Positions 21,178-29,334 of a DNA stretch of 64,000 nt are shown one piece after another (the first letter of the stretch is position 1; the number at the start of each line of letters is the position of its first letter). The position numbers were made by a program, and so were the translations under genes. Source of the stretch: CADEED01 sp963711635. Lineage in GTDB: Bacteria > Pseudomonadota > Gammaproteobacteria > Steroidobacterales > Steroidobacteraceae. Location of the stretch: NCBI GenBank assembly GCA_963711635.1, contig CAVQEZ010000024.1, positions 1-64,000 of the forward strand. Direction: 5' to 3'. The notes below the pieces were generated by a model that worked only from the letters and a program-made list of their open reading frames with translations, was not told the DNA's origin and made no database searches.

Positions 21178-22717
21178 GGCCAATCGACTCGGTAACTTCA
21201 TTGCGACCGGCCTCTTGATCGCGCTCTCATTTGCGGCAGCGACACGCGCCGCGGAGCCCACGGCGGTGCTCGACGCCTGGTCCACGGCGAAGCTGATGGG
21301 CGTGGGCGTCAATATCGGCAACACACTCGAGAACACCACGAGCTGGGAAACCGGCTGGGGCAACCCGCCCATCACCAGGAAATACGTCGAGAACCTGGCG
21401 GCGATGGGATTCAAGACGGTGCGGCTGCCCGTGGCCTGGGATACCTACGCGCGCGATGGCCGCATCCCGGACGACAAGCTCGCGCGGGTGGGCGAGGTGG
21501 TGCAATGGATCACCGATGCCGGCATGTTCTGCGTCGTGAACATCCACTGGGATGGCGGCTGGATCGACTCGAGCAACAAGGAAAAATTCAAGAAGACCCA
21601 CGCCACTTTCAGCGCCGAGGCCGAGCGCAAGTTCCAGTCGTACTGGACGCAGATCGCAAACTACTTCGGCGAACGGGACGAGCGGCTGCTGTTCGAGGCG
21701 CTGAACGAGGAAACCAACTTCGAGGGCGAGGGCTCGACGAAGAAGGCGTACGCCACGCTGACCCGCGTCAACCAGCTCTTCATCGACACGGTGCGCAAGA
21801 CCGGCGGCAACAATGCGAACCGCCTGCTCATCGTCACGGGGTACTCGACCGACTTCACCAAGACGGCAAGCGATGACTACGTGTTGCCCAAGGACAGCGT
21901 GCCGCATCGGCTGCTGATCTCCGTGCACTACTACACGCCGTGGCAGTTCGCCGGCATGACCCAGGATGAGAGCTGGGGAAAGGTTCAGGCCACCTGGGGC
22001 AGCGACGGTGACGTCGCCGAGCTCAATCGTTTGTTCGACCTGATGCAGGAGTTCTGCAAGCGCAATGACCTGCCAGCTTTCATCGGCGAATTCGGCGTCA
22101 CCGACAAGAAAGAAGCCGTATCGCGCGTGCGCTGGATGACAGCCGTTGCGCAGGCGGCGCTCGCTCGCAAGATGGTGCCGGTGCTCTGGGACACGGGGGG
22201 CGACATCTCTCGCAACTCGCCGCACGCCGCGAGTCCCGCGCTGCAACTGACCCTGCGGGCAATAGGCAATTCCACGCCGAAGGCTGAGGGCCCTGGCGCG
22301 CACGAGGTCGTCAAAGAGCTCGGCGCTGTGCTGGGTTGGAGGCTGAGCCCCGAAGCGGTGGAGGAGCACTGCCGCAGCGTGGATCCCGACGGCGCCGCCG
22401 CGCGCAAGACACTGCTGCAAGACTGGCTGACGAAGAACGATGCGCTCATCAAATCGGTCGACAGTCGCGTCGCCGAAGTCGTGGCGCTGCTCGAGCCAGG
22501 CGCCAAGCCCGATGAGCTGATTGCGTCCCTCGAGGCGCAGGTCAACAAGCTGATCCTGGAAGGCACCTTTACTGGAAAAGCCGAAGACGAGTCGCGGGCC
22601 ATCTGCAAGGCCGAGGCGGATCCCGCCGCAGCGCGATGGAAGAACAGCGGGATGCGGAACGTGCAGCAGTCGCTGGCGGCTCTCTACGATTGGACCGTCA
22701 TGCAGGCCAGGAAGTGA
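21158..22717 (+). CDS. Secreted GH5 family glycoside hydrolase (endoglucanase-like)
   Basis: 519 aa, ATG at 21158, overlapping the CPBP gene by 20 bases. Signal peptide residues 1-32. Residues about 40-350 form a GH5 (cellulase) barrel: MGVGVNIGNTLENTTSWETG, the FKTVRLPVAW strand, NIHWDGGW, the acid/base Glu184 in FEALNEE, HYYTPW, and the nucleophile Glu311 in FIGEFGV. The last 150 residues are a helical domain of unknown role (LSPEAVEEHCRSVDPDGAAA). It probably hydrolyses beta-1,4-glucan or a related polysaccharide outside the cytoplasm. Confidence 0.92.
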   Translation: MTPLSDKANRLGNFIATGLLIALSFAAATRAAEPTAVLDAWSTAKLMGVGVNIGNTLENTTSWETGWGNPPITRKYVENLAAMGFKTVRLPVAWDTYARDGRIPDDKLARVGEVVQWITDAGMFCVVNIHWDGGWIDSSNKEKFKKTHATFSAEAERKFQSYWTQIANYFGERDERLLFEALNEETNFEGEGSTKKAYATLTRVNQLFIDTVRKTGGNNANRLLIVTGYSTDFTKTASDDYVLPKDSVPHRLLISVHYYTPWQFAGMTQDESWGKVQATWGSDGDVAELNRLFDLMQEFCKRNDLPAFIGEFGVTDKKEAVSRVRWMTAVAQAALARKMVPVLWDTGGDISRNSPHAASPALQLTLRAIGNSTPKAEGPGAHEVVKELGAVLGWRLSPEAVEEHCRSVDPDGAAARKTLLQDWLTKNDALIKSVDSRVAEVVALLEPGAKPDELIASLEAQVNKLILEGTFTGKAEDESRAICKAEADPAAARWKNSGMRNVQQSLAALYDWTVMQARK

Positions 22718-23193
22718 GAATTCAAACGGCTCATCTCGACCTCGTGCCGAAGACGCGCGACGAGGCTGAGGCCATGCTCGAACGCATGACGCCCTACGAA
22801 CGCGCGCAGGTATCGCCCGAGTGGCTGGCGCGAATGCGCGCATCGCCAAACGTCGATCCCTGGGTACATGGGTTTTCGGCGGTGCACCGCGATAGCGGCG
22901 CCGTCGTGGGCACGGGAGGGTTCAAGGGTCCGCCGGCCGATGGAATCGTCGAGATCGCGTACGCGGTCGAGACGGAGCAGCAGGGCAAAGGCTATGCGAC
23001 TGAAATCGCAGCGGCACTCACCCGGTATGCATTCACATCCGCCGACGTGAAGCTCGTCAGGGCGCACACGCTCCCGGAAGGTGGCGCGTCGAAGAAAGTT
23101 CTGGCGAAGTGCGGCTTCCAGTATGTCGGTGACGTCGTCGATCCCGAAGACGGGTTGGTGGCGCGCTTCGAGAAGCAAGGTGAGGCGTCGTGA
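22714..23193 (+). CDS. GNAT N-acetyltransferase
   Basis: 159 aa from a GTG at 22714 that overlaps the GH5 stop (gtga). RimJ/RimL-type: IQTAHLDLVPKTRDEAEAML, VVGTGGFKGPPADGIVEIAY, AVETEQQGKGYATEIAAALT (acetyl-CoA loop Q-Q-G-K-G-Y-A) and ASKKVLAKCGFQYVGDVVDP. Translationally coupled to both neighbours. Confidence 0.88.
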   Translation: MRIQTAHLDLVPKTRDEAEAMLERMTPYERAQVSPEWLARMRASPNVDPWVHGFSAVHRDSGAVVGTGGFKGPPADGIVEIAYAVETEQQGKGYATEIAAALTRYAFTSADVKLVRAHTLPEGGASKKVLAKCGFQYVGDVVDPEDGLVARFEKQGEAS

Positions 23194-23591
23194 TCAAGAA
23201 GATAGGACCCACGGTGATCCAGGAGCGTCATCGGGCCACCTGCCACTGCGGCGCGGTGGAGCTGGAGCTGTCCCTGCCCGACGGGGTAGTCAGTCCGAGG
23301 CGCTGCGACTGCTCCATCTGTCGCAGGAAGGGCGCCATCGTTGCCTCCGTGCCGCTCGAGGGCCTGCGGGTCGTCAAGGGCGAGGACGTCCTCAAGCTGT
23401 ACCAGTTCAATACGAAAGTGGCGCACCACTACTTCTGCTCGAACTGTGGCATCTACACGCATCACCAGCGACGCGCGAATCCGCAGGAGTACGGATACAA
23501 CGTCGGATGCCTCGAGGGCGTAAATCCATTTGATCTCGGACCCGTGGAAACCAACGACGGCGTGAATCATCCGTCCGATCGCTCCCGGTAG
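23190..23591 (+). CDS. GFA (glutathione-dependent formaldehyde-activating)/CENP-V family protein
   Basis: 133 aa from a GTG at 23190 overlapping the previous stop. Zinc-binding GFA pattern: ATCHCGAVELEL, RRCDCSICRRKGAI and YFCSNCGIYTHHQRRAN supply six or seven Cys for two zinc sites. The family binds glutathione or other thiols; formaldehyde activation is proven for only a few members, so the substrate is unknown. Confidence 0.9.
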   Translation: MIKKIGPTVIQERHRATCHCGAVELELSLPDGVVSPRRCDCSICRRKGAIVASVPLEGLRVVKGEDVLKLYQFNTKVAHHYFCSNCGIYTHHQRRANPQEYGYNVGCLEGVNPFDLGPVETNDGVNHPSDRSR

Positions 23592-23617
23592 TAGACTGGA
23601 AAAACAGGGGGTTCAAC

Positions 23618-23872
23618 ATGCGACTCAAGAAAACGATGCTGATGTTGGTCTTCTCGCTCGCCGCGGCCGGAACCGCGGTCGCCGACGAATTCTGTGACGG
23701 ATACAAGCAGGGCTACGGCGAAGGCTATGCGCAAGTGACAGGCGCGCCGCCGACACCGATGCCGGTGATGTGTCCGCTCAAGAAGCCGAGAAAGGACGGC
23801 GAAAAGAAAACCGACTACGAGCTCGGCTATGACCGGGGACTGAAGGACGGGATCCGCGACGGTTCCAGATAA
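23618..23872 (+). CDS. Small exported protein
   Basis: 84 aa, ATG at 23618. Signal peptide residues 1-22 (LMLVFSLAAAGTAVADE). The mature 62 residues hold GY..GY repeats (DGYKQGYGEGYAQVTG and YELGYDRGLKDGIRDGSR). The DGYKQGYGEGY and GYDRGLKDG segments resemble small periplasmic proteins of unknown function. Confidence 0.7.
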   Translation: MRLKKTMLMLVFSLAAAGTAVADEFCDGYKQGYGEGYAQVTGAPPTPMPVMCPLKKPRKDGEKKTDYELGYDRGLKDGIRDGSR

Positions 23873-23886
23873 CCTTTGGAGGTCGC

Positions 23887-24282
23887 ATGTCGGACGTGAA
23901 CCTTCTGGCGGTCATCATCGCCGCACTTTCCAGTTTTCTGCTCGGCGGAATTTGGTATTCGCCAGTGCTGTTCGGTCCCACCTGGCAACGCCTTGCAGGC
24001 GACGTGCGCAAGCCTGGCGATGCTCATCCGGTCAGGGTTTTCGGGCTGAGCTTTTTGTTTGCGCTCGTGGCGGCGTTCGCATACGCGCTGGTGATTCCTG
24101 CACCGGCGGACGCGATGTCTGCCGTGCTGCGGGGTTTCGCTGTCGGTGCCGGTCTGGTCGCGGCCAGCTTCGGCATCAACTACCAGTTCGCAAATCGGCC
24201 GTCGGTCATGTGGCTCATCGACGGTGGATATCACACCGTGCAGTTCGTGCTGTACGGGTTGATCATCGGCTTGTGGCGCTAG
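23887..24282 (+). CDS. DUF1761 membrane protein
   Basis: 131 aa, ATG at 23887 with ggaggtcgc upstream. Four helices; the family signature is LLGGIWYSPVLFGPTWQRLA after helix 1 and INYQFANRPSVMWLIDGGYH before helix 4. Function unknown. The SnoaL gene starts on the next base after its stop. Confidence 0.88.
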   Translation: MSDVNLLAVIIAALSSFLLGGIWYSPVLFGPTWQRLAGDVRKPGDAHPVRVFGLSFLFALVAAFAYALVIPAPADAMSAVLRGFAVGAGLVAASFGINYQFANRPSVMWLIDGGYHTVQFVLYGLIIGLWR

Positions 24283-24669
24283 ATGAATACGCCGATCTTG
24301 ACGCGCGACGACACGTTCGCATTTGCAGCCCAGTGGGCCGATGCGTGGAATCGCCGCGACATCGAAGCCGTGCTGAACCATTTCCACGACGACGTCGTGT
24401 TCACGAGCCCGACCGCGCTCGCGGTAGCGGGAACGCGGAGCGTGCGCGGCAAAGGTGCGCTGCGCGCCTACTGGAATACGGCACTTGCTCGCATCGACGC
24501 GCTGCGTTTCGTCGTAGACCGTACTTTGTGGGACCCGGTGAGGCGCGAACTGGCCATCATCTACACCGCGGACATCGACGGAAAATCCAGGCGCGTATCC
24601 GAGAACCTCACCTTCGACGAGTCAGGACGGGTGAAAGTCGCTGAGGTATTTCACGGCGTGCCGGCCTGA
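24283..24669 (+). CDS. SnoaL/NTF2-like protein
   Basis: 128 aa, ATG at 24283. NTF2-fold pattern: FAAQWADAWNRRDIEAVLNH, FHDDVVFTSPTA, GKGALRAYWNTALARI and a C-terminal strand series ending KVAEVFHGVPA. Members bind small ligands or act as isomerases or polyketide cyclases. It is probably co-transcribed with the DUF1761 gene. Confidence 0.85.
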   Translation: MNTPILTRDDTFAFAAQWADAWNRRDIEAVLNHFHDDVVFTSPTALAVAGTRSVRGKGALRAYWNTALARIDALRFVVDRTLWDPVRRELAIIYTADIDGKSRRVSENLTFDESGRVKVAEVFHGVPA

Positions 24670-25143
24670 CTACAACTCCCGCGCCATGTACTTCGCACCC
24701 GCGATCGGATTGAACACGTAGGGCGGGATCTCGTGGAATCCCAGCGAATCGTACAGCGCGTGCGCTTCCCGCATGGTTGCGATGGTGTCGAGGCAGATGC
24801 GCCGGTAACCGGCGTCGCGCGCCGCCTGGCAGACGTGCTCCGTCAGCCTGCGGCCTAACTGCTCGCCGCGCGCCATGGGGCGCACGAACAGCCGCTTCAT
24901 TTCACAGTCGTATTTGTCGAGCGGTCGAAATGCGACACAGCCCACCGATTCACCTCGTCTCGTGGCCAGGAAGACTCCGCCGGTGGGCGTGGCGTATTTT
25001 CCCGGCAGCATGGCCAGCTCCTGGTCGAAGCCCTGGAAACACAGGTCGAACCCGAGGCCGGCGGCGTATTCGCGAAACAACGCGCGCACCGCGTCGACGT
25101 CCTGCGGAAACTGCGCGGGCTGGATGGAGGAGAGGTCGTTCAT
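24670..25143 (-). CDS. GNAT N-acetyltransferase
   Basis: 157 aa on the minus strand, starting MNDLSSIQPAQFPQDVDAVR. GNAT landmarks: ALFREYAAGLGFDLCFQGFD, GCVAFRPLDKYDCEMKRLFV, RPMARGEQLGRRLTEHVCQA (acetyl-CoA loop) and ALYDSLGFHEIPPYVFNPIA. The tail resembles the GNAT branch that ends P-G-A-K-Y-M. It abuts the stop of the SnoaL gene on the other strand (convergent, no spacer). Confidence 0.88.
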   Translation of the reverse strand: MNDLSSIQPAQFPQDVDAVRALFREYAAGLGFDLCFQGFDQELAMLPGKYATPTGGVFLATRRGESVGCVAFRPLDKYDCEMKRLFVRPMARGEQLGRRLTEHVCQAARDAGYRRICLDTIATMREAHALYDSLGFHEIPPYVFNPIAGAKYMAREL

Positions 25144-25171
25144 CGCCGGTGTTCCGTGTACATTCTTGCAC

Positions 25172-25652
25172 ATGAGCCGCAATCCCTACGCGCCGCCCAA
25201 GTCGGAGGTGGGTGGTCCCAATGTCGGGTCGGCCGCGAGTGGCGCGCCGCCTGCAGGTCGACCAGCTGTATTCGCCGAACCAGATTACGGCCGGCGCGTT
25301 TCTCGGCTCGCCGCTGGCGGCCGGGTGGCTGGCCGCGCACAACTTTCGTGTCATGCGCCAGCCCGAGGAAGCCGGCCGGGCGCTGGGCATGGGTATCGTT
25401 GCCACGCTGATCGCAATCCTGATCGCCGCCTACCTTCTGGATGGTTTCCCAATCGTGGTGCTGCCGGTGGCGTACTGCGCCATGGCGTACCTGCTTTCTG
25501 AAAGGCAATTCAAGTCCGTCATCACGGCGCATCGCGCCGCGGGTGGCACGATTCGCTCATCGTGGCGCGTGGTCGGCATCGGGTTATTGTGCGCATTGAT
25601 TTTGGTCACAGTGTTTTTTTTGATCCTGCCGTCGCTGGGTTTGCCCGAATGA
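25172..25652 (+). pseudogene. Membrane protein gene with one frameshift
   Basis: An ATG at 25172 reads SRNPYAPPKSEVGG, the usual start of small proteobacterial membrane proteins of the NPYAPP type. The rest of the protein (LYSPNQITAGAFLGSPLAAG, then three helices to ILPSLGLPE) is in another frame that is open from 25212. A single missing base between about 25215 and 25265 would join them into about 160 aa. Function unknown. It overlaps the next gene by ATGA. Confidence 0.65.
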
Positions 25653-26119
25653 TTACCGACGCATCCGTGCGCCTGGCCACATCGGCCGACGCAGAAGCCA
25701 TCGCCGCGATGTCGCGCGACTACATCGAGCAGGGCCTCGGCTGGAGCTGGAATGTGGCGCGCGTGCAGCGTTCCATCCTCGACCCCGACAGCAACGTGGC
25801 CGTGGTGCGCGAGGGCGGCACCATCCTCGCGTTCGGCATCATGAAATACCGCGAAGAGGTTGCTCACCTGCTGCTGTTTGCGGTGCGGCGCTCGCACCAG
25901 CGGCAGGGTATCGGCAGCCTGGTGCTTCGCTGGCTGGAGTCCGTGGCGCAGGCCTCGGGCGTCACCCGCATCGACCTGGAATGCCGGCGCGACAATCCCG
26001 CCGGGCGAAATTTTTACGGCGAGCATGGCTACCATGAGCATGTGATCAGCCGTAATTATTACGGCGGCGCCAAAGACGCGGTGCGACTGGAGAAGTGGCT
26101 GGTTCCGCCGGTGGACTGA
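25649..26119 (+). CDS. GNAT N-acetyltransferase
   Basis: 156 aa, ATG at 25649 overlapping the previous stop. VRLATSADAEAIAAMSRDYI at the start; FAVRRSHQRQGIGSLVLRWL is a textbook acetyl-CoA loop (R-x-x-G-x-G); the end is NPAGRNFYGEHGYHEHVISR. Small-molecule or peptide acetyltransferase, substrate unknown. Confidence 0.9.
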   Translation: MITDASVRLATSADAEAIAAMSRDYIEQGLGWSWNVARVQRSILDPDSNVAVVREGGTILAFGIMKYREEVAHLLLFAVRRSHQRQGIGSLVLRWLESVAQASGVTRIDLECRRDNPAGRNFYGEHGYHEHVISRNYYGGAKDAVRLEKWLVPPVD

Positions 26120-26646
26120 TGGAGCCGGTCTCGATGCACCTGGATTGCGGCTCATGCGTGGTGCGCGACTGGCGCGCCGCGGACAAGCCCTCGCTGGTGC
26201 GCTTCGCTGACAATCGCAACGTATGGCGCAACCTCGCGCATCGCTTTCCGCATCCGTACACGGACGCTGATGCCGACGCCTGGTTCTCGCATCTCGCGAC
26301 CAGGTCGCGCCGCACGAGCTGGGCCATCGAGGTCGACGGCCTCGCCGTGGGCGGCATTGGCGCCGACATCCACGAAGGCATCTGGTGCCGCAACGCGAAC
26401 TTCGGCTACTGGCTCGGCGAGCCCTACTGGGGCCGCGGCATCATGACGGCCGCGGTGCGCGCCACGGCCAGCTACGCGCTCGAGCAGCTCGACCTCATGC
26501 GTCTCGAATCGCCGGTGTTCGAATGGAACCCGGCGTCCATGCGCGTGCTGGAGAAGTGCGGCTTTCAGCGCGAGGGCGTGCTGCGCAAAAGCATCTCCAA
26601 GGACGGGCAGATCATCGACGCGGTGCTGTACGCGCGGATCCGGTAG
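26119..26646 (+). CDS. GNAT N-acetyltransferase, RimJ/RimL type
   Basis: 175 aa, ATG at 26119 overlapping the previous TGA. VVRDWRAADKPSLVRFADNR, FGYWLGEPYWGRGIMTAAVR (acetyl-CoA loop) and NPASMRVLEKCGFQREGVLR identify a RimJ/RimL-like enzyme. The tail ISKDGQIIDAVLYARIR is typical of the subfamily. It forms a pair with the preceding GNAT gene. Confidence 0.9.
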   Translation: MEPVSMHLDCGSCVVRDWRAADKPSLVRFADNRNVWRNLAHRFPHPYTDADADAWFSHLATRSRRTSWAIEVDGLAVGGIGADIHEGIWCRNANFGYWLGEPYWGRGIMTAAVRATASYALEQLDLMRLESPVFEWNPASMRVLEKCGFQREGVLRKSISKDGQIIDAVLYARIR

Positions 26647-26746
26647 CTGCCCAGCCCTGATGCGTTCGCCCCCGCCCCCTGCACCGACCTGAAGCAAACG
26701 GTTGTAACCGGGTGCCCGGCTGAGGATTTTCGCGGCGTTTGGGCCA

Positions 26747-26762
26747 TGGCACAGCGGTTGCT
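26747..26762 (+). promoter_or_regulatory. Sigma-54 promoter upstream of nirB
   Basis: tggcacagcggttgct has GG at 26748-26749 and GC at 26760-26761, exactly ten bases apart, matching TGGCAC-N5-TTGCW. It lies about 40 bases before the nirB ATG at 26803. Possible activator half-sites tgcacc (26680) and ggtgcc (26711) lie upstream. Control by NtrC under nitrogen limitation is inferred. Confidence 0.75.
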
Positions 26763-26802
26763 TTACCAAGGACGTTGCTACCGAACGAGGGCTGACCGGG
26801 CA

Positions 26803-29334
26803 ATGTCCAAACGTATTGTTGTTGTTGGCCACGGGATGGTCGGGCAGCGATTTCTCGAGGCCCTGACCCAGGAAGGACGCGGTGATCTTTCGATCACCAT
26901 GCTCGCGGAGGAACCGCGACTGGCCTATGACCGCGTCAATCTGTCGAAGTATTTCTCCGGTTCGACCGTCGAAGACCTCACGCTCACCACGCGGGAGTTC
27001 TTCGACAAGAACGGCATCGAGCTGCATCTGGGCGATGCCGTGGCGTCGATCGATCGCGCCGGCAAGCGTGTCATCGCGAAGAGCGGCGCCGAGTACGAAT
27101 ACGACATCCTGATTCTCGCGACCGGCTCGAGCCCTTTCGTGCCGCCCATTCCAGGGCGCGATCGCCCGAATGTGTTCGTCTACCGCACCATCGAGGATCT
27201 CGAGGCCATCAGCGAGGCGGGCAGGAACTCCACGCGTGGTGTCGTCATCGGCGGTGGTTTGCTGGGACTCGAAGCAGCCAAGGCGCTCAAGGATCTTGGT
27301 CTCACTACCCACGTGGTCGAGTTTGCGCCGCGGCTCATGGCCGTGCAGGTGGACGAGGGCGGCGGCGGACTGCTGCGCACGCGCATCGAAGGCCTGGGCG
27401 TGTTCGTGCACACGGGCAAGAACACCACGCGCATCGACGACGGCGAGGCGGCGCGACATCGCATGCATTTCGCGGACGGCGGTTCGCTCGAGACGGACGT
27501 GGTCGTGATTTCCGCCGGCATCCGCCCGCGCGACGAGCTGGCGCGCGCCTGCGGGCTGGAAGTCGCGCCGCGCGGCGGAATCACCATCAACGGCGAATGC
27601 CGCACGTCGGACGAATCCATCTACGCCATCGGAGAATGCGCCGCTTACGAAGGCCGGGTCTTTGGCCTGGTCGCACCCGGCTACCAGATGGCGCGCATCG
27701 CGGCGGCGCGCGTGCTGGACGCGCCCAGCGAAGTGTTCGCCGGCGCCGACATGAGCACCAAGCTGAAGTTGCTGGGCGTCGACGTGGGCTCCATCGGCGA
27801 CGCGCACGGCAGCGTACCCGGCGCACGCGTCTACTCCTTCTTCGATCAGCGTCGCGAGGTCTACAAGAAGCTGGTGGTCGATGCCGAAGGCAAAAAGCTG
27901 CTCGGCGCCGTCCTCGTCGGCGATACCTCTGACTACTCGCTCTGGCACCAGACCATGTCCAATGCCATGGCTCTGCCGGAGAACCCGGAAAGCATGCTGT
28001 TTCCGGCGGCCGCGGCCTCTGCGGGTGCACCCCCGACCAATGCGCTGGCCGCGCTGCCGGAAACCGCACAGATCTGTTCGTGCAACAACGTCTCGAAGGG
28101 CGGCCTCTGCTCGGCCATCGAAGCCGGCTGCACGACGGTGGGTGCACTCAAGACCAAGACCAAGGCGGGCACCACCTGCGGCGGCTGCACACCGCTGGTC
28201 ACGCAGATCCTCAACGCCGAGCTCAAGAAGCGCGGTGTGAGCGTCAATAACTCGATGTGCGAACACTTTCCGTACACGCGCCAGCAATTGTTCCACCTGG
28301 TGCGCATCGGCCAGCTCAAGAGCTTCGAAGACACGCTGGCCAAACATGGTCGCGGCCTCGGCTGCGACATCTGCAAGCCCGTGGTGGCATCCATCATGGC
28401 GTCCTGCTGGAACGAGTTCGTGCTCAAGAAGCGCAGCGCCGTGCTGCAGGACACGAACGACTATTTTCTGGCCAACATGCAGAAGGACGGCACCTACTCG
28501 GTCGTCCCCAGGGTGCCGGGTGGGGAGATCACACCGGACGGGCTGATCGCCATCGGCGCCATCGCGAAGAAGTACGGTCTGTACACCAAGATCACCGGCG
28601 GCCAGCGCATCGACATGTTCGGTGCCCAGGTGCATCAGCTGCCGCCCATCTGGCGTGAGCTCATCGATGCCGGCTTCGAGTCGGGCCATGCCTATGGCAA
28701 GGCGCTGCGCACCGTGAAGAGCTGCGTGGGTTCGACCTGGTGCCGCTACGGCGTGCAGGATTCCGTCGGGCTCGCCATCGACCTGGAGAATCGTTACAAG
28801 GGCCTGCGCGCGCCTCACAAGATCAAGTTCGCGGTGTCGGGTTGCACGCGCGAATGCGCCGAGGCGCAGGGCAAGGATGTCGGCGTCATCGCCACGGAAA
28901 ATGGCTGGAATCTCTACGTCTGCGGCAACGGTGGCATGAAGCCGCGGCACGCGGACCTGCTGGCGCGCGATCTCGACACCGCCACGCTCATCCGCTACAT
29001 CGACCGCTTCCTGATGTTCTACATCCGCACCGGCGACCGGTTGCAGCGCACCTCGACCTGGCTGGAAAACCTCGAGGGCGGCATCGACTACGTGCGCAAG
29101 GTGGTCTGCGAGGACTCGCTGAGCATCGGCACGGAGCTCGAGGCGGACATGGCGCGCGTCATCGGCAACTATGCCTGCGAGTGGAAGGTGGCCATCGAGG
29201 ATCCGGCCACGCTCAAGCGTTTCCGGCACTTCGTGAACTCCAGCGAGACGGATCGCAACGTGCTGTTCGTCGAGGAGCGCGGGCAGATTCGTCCGGCGAC
29301 GCCGGAAGAAAAGGCCTCAGAGGTGGCAGCGTGA
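26803..29334 (+). CDS. nirB: Assimilatory nitrite reductase large subunit (NADH)
   Basis: 843 aa, ATG at 26803 (MSKRIVVVGHGMVGQRF). Domains in order: FAD-binding (GHGMVG, residues 7-12), NAD-binding (VVIGGGLLGLEAAKAL near 148), a BFD-like [2Fe-2S] domain (CSCNNVSKG...TTCGGC, about 426-465), then the ferredoxin-like and siroheme/[4Fe-4S] domains with Cys641, Cys647, Cys681 and Cys685. It reduces nitrite to ammonium with NADH in the cytoplasm. First gene of an operon with the NirD fusion and nasA, under a sigma-54 promoter. Length is normal for the family. Confidence 0.97.
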   Translation: MSKRIVVVGHGMVGQRFLEALTQEGRGDLSITMLAEEPRLAYDRVNLSKYFSGSTVEDLTLTTREFFDKNGIELHLGDAVASIDRAGKRVIAKSGAEYEYDILILATGSSPFVPPIPGRDRPNVFVYRTIEDLEAISEAGRNSTRGVVIGGGLLGLEAAKALKDLGLTTHVVEFAPRLMAVQVDEGGGGLLRTRIEGLGVFVHTGKNTTRIDDGEAARHRMHFADGGSLETDVVVISAGIRPRDELARACGLEVAPRGGITINGECRTSDESIYAIGECAAYEGRVFGLVAPGYQMARIAAARVLDAPSEVFAGADMSTKLKLLGVDVGSIGDAHGSVPGARVYSFFDQRREVYKKLVVDAEGKKLLGAVLVGDTSDYSLWHQTMSNAMALPENPESMLFPAAAASAGAPPTNALAALPETAQICSCNNVSKGGLCSAIEAGCTTVGALKTKTKAGTTCGGCTPLVTQILNAELKKRGVSVNNSMCEHFPYTRQQLFHLVRIGQLKSFEDTLAKHGRGLGCDICKPVVASIMASCWNEFVLKKRSAVLQDTNDYFLANMQKDGTYSVVPRVPGGEITPDGLIAIGAIAKKYGLYTKITGGQRIDMFGAQVHQLPPIWRELIDAGFESGHAYGKALRTVKSCVGSTWCRYGVQDSVGLAIDLENRYKGLRAPHKIKFAVSGCTRECAEAQGKDVGVIATENGWNLYVCGNGGMKPRHADLLARDLDTATLIRYIDRFLMFYIRTGDRLQRTSTWLENLEGGIDYVRKVVCEDSLSIGTELEADMARVIGNYACEWKVAIEDPATLKRFRHFVNSSETDRNVLFVEERGQIRPATPEEKASEVAA

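Noticed and set aside
21227..22849. 540-codon open frame opposite the GH5 gene
   Set aside because: The + strand has a signal peptide and both GH5 catalytic Glu residues; the minus frame has no recognisable domain.
26152..29229. 1025-codon open frame on the minus strand opposite nirB
   Set aside because: It is the antisense shadow of nirB in high-GC codon usage: low-complexity, rich in His, Arg and Ala, no family motifs, while the + strand encodes a complete NirB.
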